Source of the DNA: Deltaproteobacteria bacterium
Lineage (GTDB): Bacteria; Desulfobacterota; DSM-4660; Desulfatiglandales; Desulfatiglandaceae
NCBI GenBank assembly: GCA_019307165.1
Contig: JAFDKD010000053.1
Location: forward strand, 1-14,994
DNA: 14,994 nt
Reading direction: 5' to 3'
The stretch's first letter is position 1. Every line of letters starts with the position of its first letter. Under the pieces are notes generated by a model. The model was given only the letters and a program-made list of their open reading frames with translations, searched no databases and was not told the DNA's origin. This document shows positions 1 to 7,725 of this stretch, piece after piece. The position numbers and the translations under genes are program-made.

Positions 1-555
1 AAATGGGTCCTCAGCCTGGATGCCGACGAGCGGATACCCGATTCCCTCAGAAAAGAAATCGAGGTCGTTTTGGCAACGGACGACCCCTGCAGCGGATACT
101 TCATTCCCCGAAGAAACTTTTTTTGCGGCAGGGAAATCCGTCACGGCGGCTGGCGCCCCGATCATAACCTGCGGCTTTTTCAACGAAGCGACGGGCGCTT
201 CGAGGACAGGGCGGTCCATGAGAAAGTGGTTGTGAACGGACGCACCGGGTATCTGAACCATCCCATGGACCACTACACATATGGTTCCGTAGACGACTAT
301 CTGGAGCGCCTCAAACGCTATTCCACGCTTGCCGCAAAGGAACTCGCCCGGGCCGGCAAGCGCGCCGGGTGGCGCCATCTGCTCTTGCGACCCCCGTTTA
401 CCTTTATGAAAATGTACCTGCTGCAGTTGGGTTTTCTCGACGGCCGGGCAGGGTTTTTTCTCGCGGTTTCCTATGCCTATTACACGTTTCTCAAATATGT
501 AAAGCTGCGCGAGCCCCTTTGGAACAGCGGGAGCCCCGGATATGAGCAAGATTAA
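1..555 (+). CDS. Family 2 glycosyltransferase, WaaE/LgtF-like, 3' part only
   Basis: The reading frame is open from the first base, so the N-terminus lies outside the window; 184 residues are visible. They begin with the metal/nucleotide-sugar DxD region (SLDADE, about residues 5-10 of the visible part). They continue through the GG/WRPDHNLRLF and VHEKV blocks typical of GT2 enzymes that add a beta-linked glucose or similar sugar to the inner LPS core (WaaE/KdtX, LgtF). A cluster of basic and hydrophobic residues near the C-terminus (LLLRPPFTFMKMYLLQLGF, then a YAYYTFLKY stretch) suggests membrane association on the cytoplasmic side. The stop lies 14 bases inside the next gene, which implies translational coupling. 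It is the first visible gene of a four-gene glycosyltransferase run. Acceptor and sugar cannot be read from the sequence. Confidence 0.85.
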   Translation, partial: KWVLSLDADERIPDSLRKEIEVVLATDDPCSGYFIPRRNFFCGREIRHGGWRPDHNLRLFQRSDGRFEDRAVHEKVVVNGRTGYLNHPMDHYTYGSVDDYLERLKRYSTLAAKELARAGKRAGWRHLLLRPPFTFMKMYLLQLGFLDGRAGFFLAVSYAYYTFLKYVKLREPLWNSGSPGYEQD

Positions 556-2059
556 CTGGGACGCCATCAGGTCCGGGTCGGCCTTCTGGGAACGGTGGAA
601 TACGACCACCATATTTCTGGGATGCCTGGCCATCGCCTTTGGGTTCCGGCTTTACGGCTTCCACGCCGTCAAGATCCTCAACAACGACACCCTGTATTAC
701 CTCGAACAGGTCTCCGTGATCCAGAGCGCCGGCGTCTGGCAGGGGATCCGCGACATCATTCATGATTCGGCTCGGTCGCCTTTCTATCCATTGATGATCC
801 ACATGCTGGACACGGTCCTGAAAGATCCCCTGGCATCGGCCATGGGCGTATCTTTTATCTTTGGCCTCCTCTGCGTCGTCCCCTTTTTCGTCCTCGCCTT
901 TCGTTTGGCAGACAGAAGACATGCGCTGCTGGCGGTACTGCTGGTGGCGGTCAATTCGTATTATATCCGCTATTCGATCCTGGTTGTTCGGGAGACGGCC
1001 GCCCTGTTTTTCTGCCTCAGCGCCGGGGCAGTCGCTTTAGCACCCGGCCTCTCCAAGGTGCTGCGGGGGTGCCTGTTCGGGCTCCTGGTCGCCTGCGCGG
1101 CGTTATTGCGGCCCGAATACATCGTGTTTTATATGGTTACGGCAATCGCCTATATCGCCGTGAAGGGGCATTGGCGATGGGTCTTCCTTATCGCAGGGGT
1201 CGGATCGGCCTTTATCCTTTTGAGTTATCTTTGCGACCACCACCCTGTTTTCGGCCTTTTTCACCGCCTCATCGGCAGTCGTGTCGCCTTTCAATTGTCC
1301 AAGATCCTGGGCACCGGATCGATACTCGTCGGCATCCTTCTGATCGTCGGGAAAGGCTTCCTGGCTTTTCTGCACTTTCTAAGTGATACCATGGCGTTGA
1401 TGAATCCGCTGGCCGGGGTTCTCTCCCTGCTGGGGGTGGCCTCCTTTATGCGGCGTTGGCGCGATATCAGCAATTTCCAGCGTCTGTTGATCGTCGCCGT
1501 TTTCAGTTCCCTGCTGATATACTCCGCGTGGGCGGCCCTGGGGGATACATTCACCAAAAGGTGGATGATCCTCACGGCGAGCCTGCTTTTCCTGTTCGTG
1601 GGATACGGCATCGAGGTCATCGGCAATCGCTTTCCCACGCACAGGAATTGGATAGCGGTGGTAATGGTTGCCCTCCTCCTCAGTTCCACCGTGATTCATA
1701 CGCTTACTTACCAGGTAGGGGGAAAGCGGGTAGGGCTGAAACAAGCGGGCGCCTACATCTCCCGTGAATGGCAGGGGCCGTCGAGACCCGTCATCCTGAC
1801 CGATGAACCCATTGTGGCGCTTTACGCCCGCGGGGAGGTGCTGAGGTACAACATGGAAGACCTCTCCGTCTCCCTCGGCTTCCTGACAAACGCCGCCAGG
1901 CCCGACTACCTTATCGTCAAGGAGGTGGACGGAGATCCCGCTCTTCCGGATATCGCGCCCCTCATCGACAAAGGCATTCTCGTCCGGGCGGCCGCGTTCC
2001 CGTATGGCAGCCGCCACGGAAAGAGCCGTCATCTGGGCGTTTACGAAACCAGGTTTTAG
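542..2059 (+). CDS. Polytopic GT-C glycosyltransferase (PMT_2/GT39-like)
   Basis: This 505-residue protein has about ten or more hydrophobic segments. The first (about residues 22-40) is followed by a periplasmic loop with the acidic motif NNDTLYYLEQ; Asp49 sits where GT-C enzymes such as ArnT and PMT place their catalytic aspartate. A conserved-looking RSPFYPLMIHML block follows, and a soluble domain of about 110 residues closes the protein. GT-C enzymes use lipid-phosphate sugars and act on the outer face of the inner membrane. Its place between a core-type GT2 and a WaaG-like GT4 suggests it completes an LPS or surface glycan. The start overlaps the previous gene by 14 bases. Donor and acceptor are unknown; an O-antigen polymerase-like role is less likely because the Asp-containing first loop is present. 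Confidence 0.75.
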   Translation: MSKINWDAIRSGSAFWERWNTTTIFLGCLAIAFGFRLYGFHAVKILNNDTLYYLEQVSVIQSAGVWQGIRDIIHDSARSPFYPLMIHMLDTVLKDPLASAMGVSFIFGLLCVVPFFVLAFRLADRRHALLAVLLVAVNSYYIRYSILVVRETAALFFCLSAGAVALAPGLSKVLRGCLFGLLVACAALLRPEYIVFYMVTAIAYIAVKGHWRWVFLIAGVGSAFILLSYLCDHHPVFGLFHRLIGSRVAFQLSKILGTGSILVGILLIVGKGFLAFLHFLSDTMALMNPLAGVLSLLGVASFMRRWRDISNFQRLLIVAVFSSLLIYSAWAALGDTFTKRWMILTASLLFLFVGYGIEVIGNRFPTHRNWIAVVMVALLLSSTVIHTLTYQVGGKRVGLKQAGAYISREWQGPSRPVILTDEPIVALYARGEVLRYNMEDLSVSLGFLTNAARPDYLIVKEVDGDPALPDIAPLIDKGILVRAAAFPYGSRHGKSRHLGVYETRF

Positions 2060-2075
2060 TGCAGGTGGCTGAAAC

Positions 2076-3233
2076 ATGAAAGCGGCCCTGGTATTGATGC
2101 GTTACAATCCGTTCGGCGGCTATGAACGCCAGGCCGCCCTGATTGCCGACGCCCTCTTGAAAAGGCGCGACCAGGTTCACATATTCGCTCACAGGTGGCC
2201 TGAAGCCGCCACCCCGGGGGCCGTTGTTCACCCGGTCCCCATGGTGAGGGGGGCATCTTTCCTCAAGGTTCTTTCTTTTGCCCTTTCAGCCCGCAGCCGC
2301 CTGAGTAAGCTGCGTAAAGAGTTTGACGTGGTCGTGGGTTTTGACCGTACGCTGGACATGGATATTTACCGTGCGGGAAATGCGTGTCACCGGGCATGGC
2401 TGGAACGCCGCCGCCTGATGGACGGTCCCATGGGGCGCTTATCGGTCCTTTTCAATCCCCTCCACCGGATCATCAACCGAATTGAAAGGCGCATTTTTCT
2501 GGATGAAAGCGATCGGATCTTTGTCGTGCTTTCCCACCTGGGACGCCGCCAGATCCAACGCTTTTATCCCGTAGCCGACGACCGTTTTGTCGTGATACCT
2601 CCGGGCGTGGACGCCTCCCGCTTTCCGCAGGACCGCCGGGCGGCGTGGCGTGCCGAGGTGCGTTCGCGGCTGGGGTTGCGGGCGGGCGCGCCCGTCCTGC
2701 TTCACGTGGGGTCCGGCTTCAGGATCAAGGGGATCGAGGCGACTATTCGCTGCCTGGCGAAACTGGCGCCCCCGGCCGACAGGGCGGTGCTTCTGGTGGC
2801 GGGAAAGGGGAATCCCCGGCCCTATGAGGCCCTTGCCCGTAGGCTGAATGTCCATGACCGGGTGCAATTCATGGGGCCGGTATCGGACCCGGCAAGTCTC
2901 TATGCCGCAGCCGATCTCTTTGTGCTGCCGACTTTGTTCGACACGTTTGGCGTCGTCGTGCTGGAAGCCATGGCCGGCGGCCTCCCCGTGGTGGTTGGGT
3001 CCGGCGCCGGGGCTGCGGAATTAGTCATGGAACGGGATTGCGGGCGGGTCGTTTCCTCCCCGGTGTCTCCGGACGAACTCGCTGAAACCATAACGGCCCT
3101 GTTCGGGGACCCGGCCGAGATGCGGAGGCTCGGAGAACGCGGACAAAAGGCCGCGGGTTTGCTCACGGTAGAGAGGCGTACCGCCGATTTTCTTGGTGTG
3201 ATGGACAGGATGGCTGAGAGGACGTCCACATGA
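2076..3233 (+). CDS. WaaG-like family 4 glycosyltransferase (LPS core)
   Basis: This 385-residue GT-B enzyme follows E. coli WaaG (LPS core heptose glucosyltransferase) along its length. Matching blocks are RYNPFGGYERQ near the N-terminus, VVGFDR..DMDIYRAGNAC (residues 87-104), HVGSGFRIKG (210-219), and NPRPYEALARRLNV (246-259). The donor-site motif that is E-x7-E in most GT4 enzymes is D289-x7-E297 here (LFDTFGVVVLEAM), a conservative change seen elsewhere in this family. It should act at the cytoplasmic face on the growing core. An AGGTGG sequence precedes the ATG, which lies 16 bases after the upstream stop, and the gene overlaps the next by ATGA. The transferred sugar may be glucose, but that is inferred from the family only, so no gene symbol is given. 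Confidence 0.85.
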   Translation: MKAALVLMRYNPFGGYERQAALIADALLKRRDQVHIFAHRWPEAATPGAVVHPVPMVRGASFLKVLSFALSARSRLSKLRKEFDVVVGFDRTLDMDIYRAGNACHRAWLERRRLMDGPMGRLSVLFNPLHRIINRIERRIFLDESDRIFVVLSHLGRRQIQRFYPVADDRFVVIPPGVDASRFPQDRRAAWRAEVRSRLGLRAGAPVLLHVGSGFRIKGIEATIRCLAKLAPPADRAVLLVAGKGNPRPYEALARRLNVHDRVQFMGPVSDPASLYAAADLFVLPTLFDTFGVVVLEAMAGGLPVVVGSGAGAAELVMERDCGRVVSSPVSPDELAETITALFGDPAEMRRLGERGQKAAGLLTVERRTADFLGVMDRMAERTST

Positions 3234-4348
3234 AAGATAAATGGAGCATTCTTCATACGGAGGCCTCCGAGGGGTGGGGCGGACAGGAAATTCGCATATT
3301 TACGGAGGCCCAGGGAATGGTGCGGCGGGGTCATCGGGTCATGATCGCCGCCCCCGCCTATGCCACCCTGTATAAGAGATCCCGCGACGCCGGGATACCT
3401 GTCGCGGACGTGGACTATAACCGAAAATCCTTCATCAAAAGCATCCGTTCCGTCCTGAAACTCATAGAAGCCCATGGGTTCCATGTAATCTGCACCCACA
3501 GCTCGCGCGACAGCTGGGCCGCCGGCATCGCGGGGCGACTCTCGAGGCGGCGCCCCCTGGTGGTCAGGACCCGGCATTTGAATATTCCCGTGGGCAAGGG
3601 CTTTGCGAGCCGAAGCATCTATCGGAGAATACCCCACATGATATTCACCACCGGGGAGTCCATCAGGCGTCTGATCACCGAGGGTCTCCGGTTTCCCGCC
3701 GAACGGACCCTGTCCATTCCCACCGGGGTCGATCTGAAACGGTTCGACCCGACCCGGCCTTTTCCCGATATCCGTCATGAATACGGCATTCCCCCCGAGG
3801 CCTTCGTCGTGGGGACCGTGGCCGTCCTGCGCAGCTGGAAGGGCCATGCGTTCCTTCTGGAGGCGGCGGAGCGTATCTGCGCATCCCGGTCGGACATCCG
3901 GTTTCTGCTGGTGGGGGACGGTCCCCTGAGGGAAAAATATACCCGGTGGGTGGCGGATCACGGGCTTGAGGAAAGGGTCATCCTGACGGGACACCAGGAG
4001 CGGGTCCCCGAAATTCTCAATAGCATCGATATCTTTGCCCTGCCGTCCTACGCCCATGAGGGAGTTCCTCAGGCCGTCATTCAGGCCATGGCCATGAAAA
4101 AAGCGATTATTACCTGCGACGTGGGCGCCATCGGCGAGGTAATAAAGGATGGTGAAACGGGCCGGCTCGTTCCGGTCAAGGATCCCGGGGCACTGGCCGA
4201 AACCATCCTGCAATTGGGCCGCGACAAAGCGCAACGCGAGCAATTGGCCGCGGCCGCCGCTGCCCTTGCCCGGGACCGGCTCGGCATGGAAACCATGCTG
4301 GACCGGGTGGAGGAAGGTTACAGGGCCGGGCTATCCCTCGGCAGGTGA
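3230..4348 (+). CDS. Family 4 glycosyltransferase
   Basis: This 372-residue GT-B protein has an N-terminal acceptor half with a glycine-rich opening (EASEGWGGQEIRI, 11-23) and a classic GT4 donor half. The donor half includes IPTGVDLKRFDP (163-174), VGTVAVLRSWKGHAFLLEA (194-212) and FLLVGDGPLR (225-234). The donor motif is E277-x7-Q285 (HEGVPQAVIQAMA), so the second glutamate of E-x7-E is glutamine; this variant recurs in bacterial surface-glycan GT4 enzymes. It is probably an LPS core or O-chain enzyme working with the three upstream genes. The ATGA overlap with the WaaG-like gene and the GAGAGGA seven bases before the ATG support this start. Its last 18 bases overlap the convergent gene on the other strand. 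Substrates are unknown. Confidence 0.83.
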   Translation: MKDKWSILHTEASEGWGGQEIRIFTEAQGMVRRGHRVMIAAPAYATLYKRSRDAGIPVADVDYNRKSFIKSIRSVLKLIEAHGFHVICTHSSRDSWAAGIAGRLSRRRPLVVRTRHLNIPVGKGFASRSIYRRIPHMIFTTGESIRRLITEGLRFPAERTLSIPTGVDLKRFDPTRPFPDIRHEYGIPPEAFVVGTVAVLRSWKGHAFLLEAAERICASRSDIRFLLVGDGPLREKYTRWVADHGLEERVILTGHQERVPEILNSIDIFALPSYAHEGVPQAVIQAMAMKKAIITCDVGAIGEVIKDGETGRLVPVKDPGALAETILQLGRDKAQREQLAAAAAALARDRLGMETMLDRVEEGYRAGLSLGR

Positions 4349-4612
4349 CCCCTTCCGTTCCCTGAAAATGAAATAGAGGTTTCGGCTGTAGATAAACAGA
4401 CCGGTTGCCTGCCCGACGATGAACACCGGGTCTTTTCGGTGGATGGCATAGGCCAGGAGCGTCACGCCGCCGGCAATGCTGAAATACCAGAAAGCCACTG
4501 GAATCACGCTTTTTTTCATGCGCTCGCTGGCCAGCCACTGCAAAAGAAAACGCATGGAAAACAAGGCCTGACCGGCAAAACCCACGATCAGCCATATTTT
4601 AGTAAGAGACAT
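4331..4612 (-). CDS. Lipid-A-disaccharide synthase N-terminal domain (LAB_N) membrane protein
   Basis: This 93-residue protein is a stand-alone LAB_N domain. It reads GFAGQALFSMRFLLQWLASER at 10-30, followed by SVIPVAFWYFSIAGG and RKDPVFIVGQATGLFIYSRN, the hallmark pattern of the domain. Three hydrophobic helices are apparent (about 6-24, 38-57, 65-82) with a basic tail. In LpxB-linked proteins this domain precedes the synthase, but stand-alone copies usually sit beside polyprenyl-phosphate glycosyltransferases, as here. The function is not proven. Its size, topology and neighbours would suit a lipid-linked-sugar transport or accessory role. It starts seven bases after the frameshifted glycosyltransferase ends, with AAAGGA about ten bases before the ATG. 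It is the last gene of the minus-strand group. Confidence 0.85.
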   Translation of the reverse strand: MSLTKIWLIVGFAGQALFSMRFLLQWLASERMKKSVIPVAFWYFSIAGGVTLLAYAIHRKDPVFIVGQATGLFIYSRNLYFIFRERKGSPAEG

Positions 4613-4619
4613 TTCGATG

Positions 4620-5376
4620 TTATCCTTTCACTTCAATATCAGGCACCTTGGCCCGGCGCTGCAGCCACATGACACCCAGCATATCCACAATGCCCACCCA
4701 TAGGCGATTTCGGAGTCCGTATTTTGAGTCTCCATGCTTCCGTTCCCGGTGATTGACCTCCACCGATACCACCCTGCCCCCGTGGCGAATCACCAGCGCC
4801 GGCAGAAAGCGGTGCATATGATCGACATAGGGTAGTTGTAGAAACAACCGCCGATTGAACAGTTTAAGGCCGCTTCCCCTATCCGGGGTCTCATCTTTGA
4901 GAAGACGGGATCGGACTGAGTTGGCAACCCGGGAGGGAAGAGACCTTTTTCAGCCAGGAATCCCGACGCTTCCGGCGATAGCCTACCACCAGAAGCCCCT
5001 CATTGTTTCCCTCGTGCGCCAGGAGTCGCTCATACAGCCTCGGTATGTCGGCGGGGTCGTTTTGACCGTCGCCGTCAAGGGTGGCAACCCAATTGGCGCG
5101 CGCCGATCGTACGCCCGTAAGCATGGCCGTGCTTTGACCGCATCGCATGCGGTGACGCACATAGCGGAACTGCGGGAGGGAAGCGGCGGTTCGCTTCAGG
5201 ATCTCCGGGGTTTCGTCCCCGCTGCCGTCGTCCACGTATACGATTTCATAGCTCACACGCCCGTCAAGGGCCGAGCGAATTTCCCCAACCAGCGGTTCGA
5301 TGTTCTCCGCTTCGTTAAGGACCGGGACCACTACGGCGAGGTCCGGCCCTTGCGGCGATGATGATTGCGCTTTCAT
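4620..5376 (-). pseudogene. Polyprenyl-phosphate glycosyltransferase (ArnC/GtrB/DPM1-like), frameshifted
   Basis: This is a GT2 gene of the dolichyl/undecaprenyl-phosphate sugar synthase family. From ATG 5376 the first frame encodes 147 good residues: VVVPVLNEAENI, the YVDDGSGDET motif (48-57), GQSTAMLTGVRSA, and TLDGDGQNDPADIP (99-112). It then leaves frame and stops at 4891. The second frame supplies the rest: VANSVRSRLLKDE, GSGLKLFNRR, PYVDHMHRFLPAL, and VNHRERKHGDSKYG. The break is at 4931-4938, where the plus strand reads GGGAGGGA. Removing one four-base copy restores the family signature SSRVAN and gives a 250-residue protein, the normal length for a member without C-terminal membrane helices. 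The ATGA overlap with the upstream gene and the AAGG before the ATG support the start. It may be a true inactivating duplication or an assembly error. The usual DTGC is DRGSG here, a possible sign of drift. Confidence 0.8.
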
Positions 5377-5981
5377 TTTTTTGCCTTGGCAACCAACGCG
5401 CGCATGCCGCCATATCCCACACCCGCGAGGGAGGCAAGCGCATAAAAGGGGTCCACCACATAATCCCACAGGTTCAGGGACTCGAGGACACCCAGATTAT
5501 AGGCCAGGATGGCCGCCACGAGCACGATGCCGAAGCGATTGCCATATATGAGCAGCAGGACCGTGGCGGTCATGAGCAAAACAAAAAACACCGAAAACGC
5601 CCACCCGAGGGGATAGGGGTCGAACCGACCCATACCCAGGGCCATGGGATAAAGCAGCAGGCCCGCGGTCAGCCCGAAAATCCAGCAGGCGGAATAGCCT
5701 TTCGCGTCCAGGACCGGTTTCTTCCAGGCGCCTTCCCACACGAGGGCGAAAAGAACGGCGGTGAGGGGTATGCTGAAATTGGCGTTCAGCGATATAAGCC
5801 AGCGAGCGGCGGGCAGACCCCTGATGGGCATCAGGACGACCGCCGCCGATACAAGGGCCAGTGCCAGCGTCGGGAGCCATCCCGATGCCTTGCCCCGGCC
5901 CGCGACCAGAAGCCGCTGCAGCACCGCCATGACCAGGAGAAACGGAAATACGAATGAAAATGTATAAACGAGCAAAGTCAT
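5373..5981 (-). CDS. Unknown six-helix membrane protein of the glycosyltransferase operon
   Basis: I do not recognise a named family. The 202-residue product is almost entirely hydrophobic, with about six transmembrane segments (roughly 4-24, 34-53, 62-82, 98-118, 124-147, 150-168). A conserved-looking LNLWDYVVDPFYALASL stretch precedes a basic C-terminus (ALVAKAKK). It overlaps the polyprenyl-phosphate glycosyltransferase by four bases (ATGA), so the two are co-translated. A role in handling or flipping the lipid-linked sugar, or in scaffolding the enzyme, is inferred from position only. The annotated ATG directly abuts AAGGA. A TTG two codons downstream (5975) would have a normal six-base spacing and may be the real start. 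Confidence 0.7.
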   Translation of the reverse strand: MTLLVYTFSFVFPFLLVMAVLQRLLVAGRGKASGWLPTLALALVSAAVVLMPIRGLPAARWLISLNANFSIPLTAVLFALVWEGAWKKPVLDAKGYSACWIFGLTAGLLLYPMALGMGRFDPYPLGWAFSVFFVLLMTATVLLLIYGNRFGIVLVAAILAYNLGVLESLNLWDYVVDPFYALASLAGVGYGGMRALVAKAKK

Positions 5982-6216
5982 TCCTTAGTGATTTTTTCTC
6001 TCGCGAAGGCGCAAAGATAAGACATTTAAAACAAAAATCAACGTTGTTGTGCGACTTTACTTCCCTGTAGGAGCGGTTTTAACCGCGACACCCGACGAGC
6101 AGAGAAACAAATTTTTCAATTTTCCTCTACCCGAACACGTAACCCGTAACTCGCAACCCGTAACCCGCAACCCGCAACCCGCAACCCGTAACCCGCAACC
6201 CGCAACGCGCAACCCG
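5982..6216. other. Intergenic repeat island 1
   Basis: This spacer between the sialidase-like gene and the membrane-protein gene contains three recognisable parts. First is a CGCGAAGGCGCAAAG stretch (6002-6016), which has the look of a common dispersed intergenic sequence. Second is a REP-like element (6063-6090). Third is a heptamer array (6134-6217). No gene is seen in it; the plus-strand open frame through it is read from the heptamers and the antisense of the sialidase gene. If the minus-strand genes form one transcript, it would carry this island. Confidence 0.7.
6063..6090 (+). repeat. REP-like palindromic element, copy 1
   Basis: The head CCCTGTAGGAGCGG is followed by TTTTAACCGCGACA. 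The core forms a stem from GCGGTT and AACCGC. A GTAGGAGC head joined to a GC-rich palindrome is the layout of REP sequences of pseudomonads and relatives that are moved by RAYT transposases. A second copy lies at 9804-9831 in the opposite orientation, with one mismatch in 28. No RAYT gene is in this window. Confidence 0.7.
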
Positions 6217-6217
6217 T
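6134..6217 (+). repeat. Heptamer array, 12 units of AACCCGC/AACCCGT
   Basis: There are twelve uninterrupted 7-nt units. Nine read AACCCGC or AACCCGT; the other three (AACACGT, AACTCGC, AACGCGC) differ by one or two bases. The last unit shares its final base with the stop codon of the sialidase-like gene (TTA, 6217-6219 on this strand). Similar units occur at 9698-9739 (inverted) and 14404-14438. Confidence 0.9.
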
Positions 6218-7725
6218 TAATGTCCCCTTGCATACCACTCATAGTCCTTGATAACACCGTCCAGCTCCTTTGTTACCGCATCCAGCGACCCGGCCAGGCG
6301 CTCGATGGTTTCCGTATTCAAAAAGCCCAGATCTTCCGCCGTCGCCAGACAGGCATCGAGCCTCGCCAGGTGCCCACGCGCCTCGTAAAAGGCCTTAAGC
6401 GCGTACCTGTATATTTGGCGCATCTCCGCCTCTGCCAGGGCAGCGGTAAGGCCCAGGGCCGAATGACGAAAACTCTCCGCCAGGATTCGGGCCTCATCGA
6501 CGGCGTTCTCTTTGAAAACCCTGAATATTTCGACAACCAGGTCCCGGCTTTTTTCTGGCAGGGTTTGGTATGCCGCCATCCGGGCATCGAGCCAGGCCTT
6601 GTTGAACTCCAGGTGCCGGATATGACCGTTTCGCCAGGTATACACCATGTGGATGCGCCCATTTCGGGCCCGGCACATGTATGGGTAGGAGAACTCCATC
6701 CCATCCTCATATTCCAGCGTAGCGGCGCGTTCCCAGCTTTTGGAGCCTTTTTCGGAAACCAGCAGCCTGAGGTTGGAACGATATTTGACACTGTCGTTCA
6801 GGGCCAGCAGAATCCTGCCGTCCGAGAGGGCCAGGGCGCTAAGCGCGGCATCGGGGTTCGGGACCCGGAGCGGTTTGGGCCGCGACCACGTGCGCCCCGC
6901 ATCCGAGGTCACTGACCGGCCCACCCTGCGATCCCCCGAACAGTTTCTGTAAAAGGCCACCGCCGAACGCTCGTCGTAGGGCACGACCGTCGGTTGTATG
7001 TAGCTCCGGCCGCCCGACATGCGGGTCTTGTGATAGGAAAGCGTTTTGCCCTCCGCGTCCGGCCTGAACCACAGAATTTCCGGGAATTTCCCCAGGGCCT
7101 CATGGTAAATGGGAATCATGAACCCCCCATCGCTCAGGGGGATCGGCCTGTTCCTGACCAGTTCGCTGGTATTGATAAAGGGACTCAGTGTAAGGCGCCG
7201 GGCGGCAGTCCAGCTTTTTCCGCCGTCCGTCGATACCTTCCAATTGAGGGAACTGCCCGCCCAACCGCCAACGCTGACCGTGACATAAACAAGCCACAAG
7301 CGGTTTCCGGCGTCCGCGAAAATGACGGGGTTTCCGATCTTCCTGATAAATCGCTTCAGTTCCTTTTTGGTCGATGACGTATCCGCCACGACCTGGGGCT
7401 TGCTCCAGGATGAGGCCGTATTCGGGCCGTGCGTACTCATGTAGATGGCCGTATCCCTGCCGCCTTCTCGGATGCCGCCGTACCAGACGGCGGCCAGGGT
7501 CCCGTCGTTCATCTCGCAGATGGCCGCGGCATGCACGATGCCCAGCCCCATGTCACGGCTGATAAAGGTCTCGACCATGACGGGCGGCTCGTCCGGATTG
7601 ATTCGCTCAGACGAATAATCCGCGAACCTCGGGGCTTTCTGCGTGCTTGACGAGAACCGCTCCCAGGCGGGCCGGGCATACAGCAAAAGCGTGAGTACGC
7701 AGAAAAGGATGAATGGCTTATTCAT
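6217..7725 (-). CDS. Sialidase-like (BNR/Asp-box) exported protein with C-terminal four-helix-bundle-like domain
   Basis: The 502-residue product opens with a hydrophobic signal or anchor (NKPFILFCVLTLLLY, 2-16). A beta-propeller of the predicted-neuraminidase type follows. Its hallmarks are VHAAAICEMNDGTLAAVWYGG, then IREGGRDTAIYMS, and two Asp boxes (STDGGKSW, TSDAGRTW), with further RNRPIPLSDGGFMIPIYHE and NPDAALSALALSDGRILLA blocks. The propeller normally ends near IRHLEF. Here residues about 376-502 add a helical segment resembling the 23S rRNA intervening-sequence (S23/IVP) four-helix bundle: ALGLTAALAEAE sits where those have AVSIPANIAEG, and GHLARLDACLATAEDLGFL matches their GSLAELET..LA.DLGYL helix. 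The ATG overlaps the ArnT-like gene by eight bases and has GGGAG upstream. Glycosidase activity is not assured. A periplasmic or secreted glycan-trimming role fits the operon. Confidence 0.78.
   Translation of the reverse strand: MNKPFILFCVLTLLLYARPAWERFSSSTQKAPRFADYSSERINPDEPPVMVETFISRDMGLGIVHAAAICEMNDGTLAAVWYGGIREGGRDTAIYMSTHGPNTASSWSKPQVVADTSSTKKELKRFIRKIGNPVIFADAGNRLWLVYVTVSVGGWAGSSLNWKVSTDGGKSWTAARRLTLSPFINTSELVRNRPIPLSDGGFMIPIYHEALGKFPEILWFRPDAEGKTLSYHKTRMSGGRSYIQPTVVPYDERSAVAFYRNCSGDRRVGRSVTSDAGRTWSRPKPLRVPNPDAALSALALSDGRILLALNDSVKYRSNLRLLVSEKGSKSWERAATLEYEDGMEFSYPYMCRARNGRIHMVYTWRNGHIRHLEFNKAWLDARMAAYQTLPEKSRDLVVEIFRVFKENAVDEARILAESFRHSALGLTAALAEAEMRQIYRYALKAFYEARGHLARLDACLATAEDLGFLNTETIERLAGSLDAVTKELDGVIKDYEWYARGH

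Noticed and set aside
2900..4243. Long open frame on the minus strand (447 codons) opposite the two GT4 genes
   Set aside because: It is antisense to two well-conserved glycosyltransferases, and its translation is rich in Pro, Gly, Arg and His without any domain pattern; GC-rich genes commonly produce such shadows.
6134..6217. CRISPR array
   Set aside because: The units are 7 nt and contiguous, with no spacers and no cas genes nearby.
6049..6915. Plus-strand open frame of 288 codons
   Set aside because: Its first part is translated REP and heptamer repeats (a 7-residue NPQPATR period), and the rest is antisense to the sialidase-like gene.
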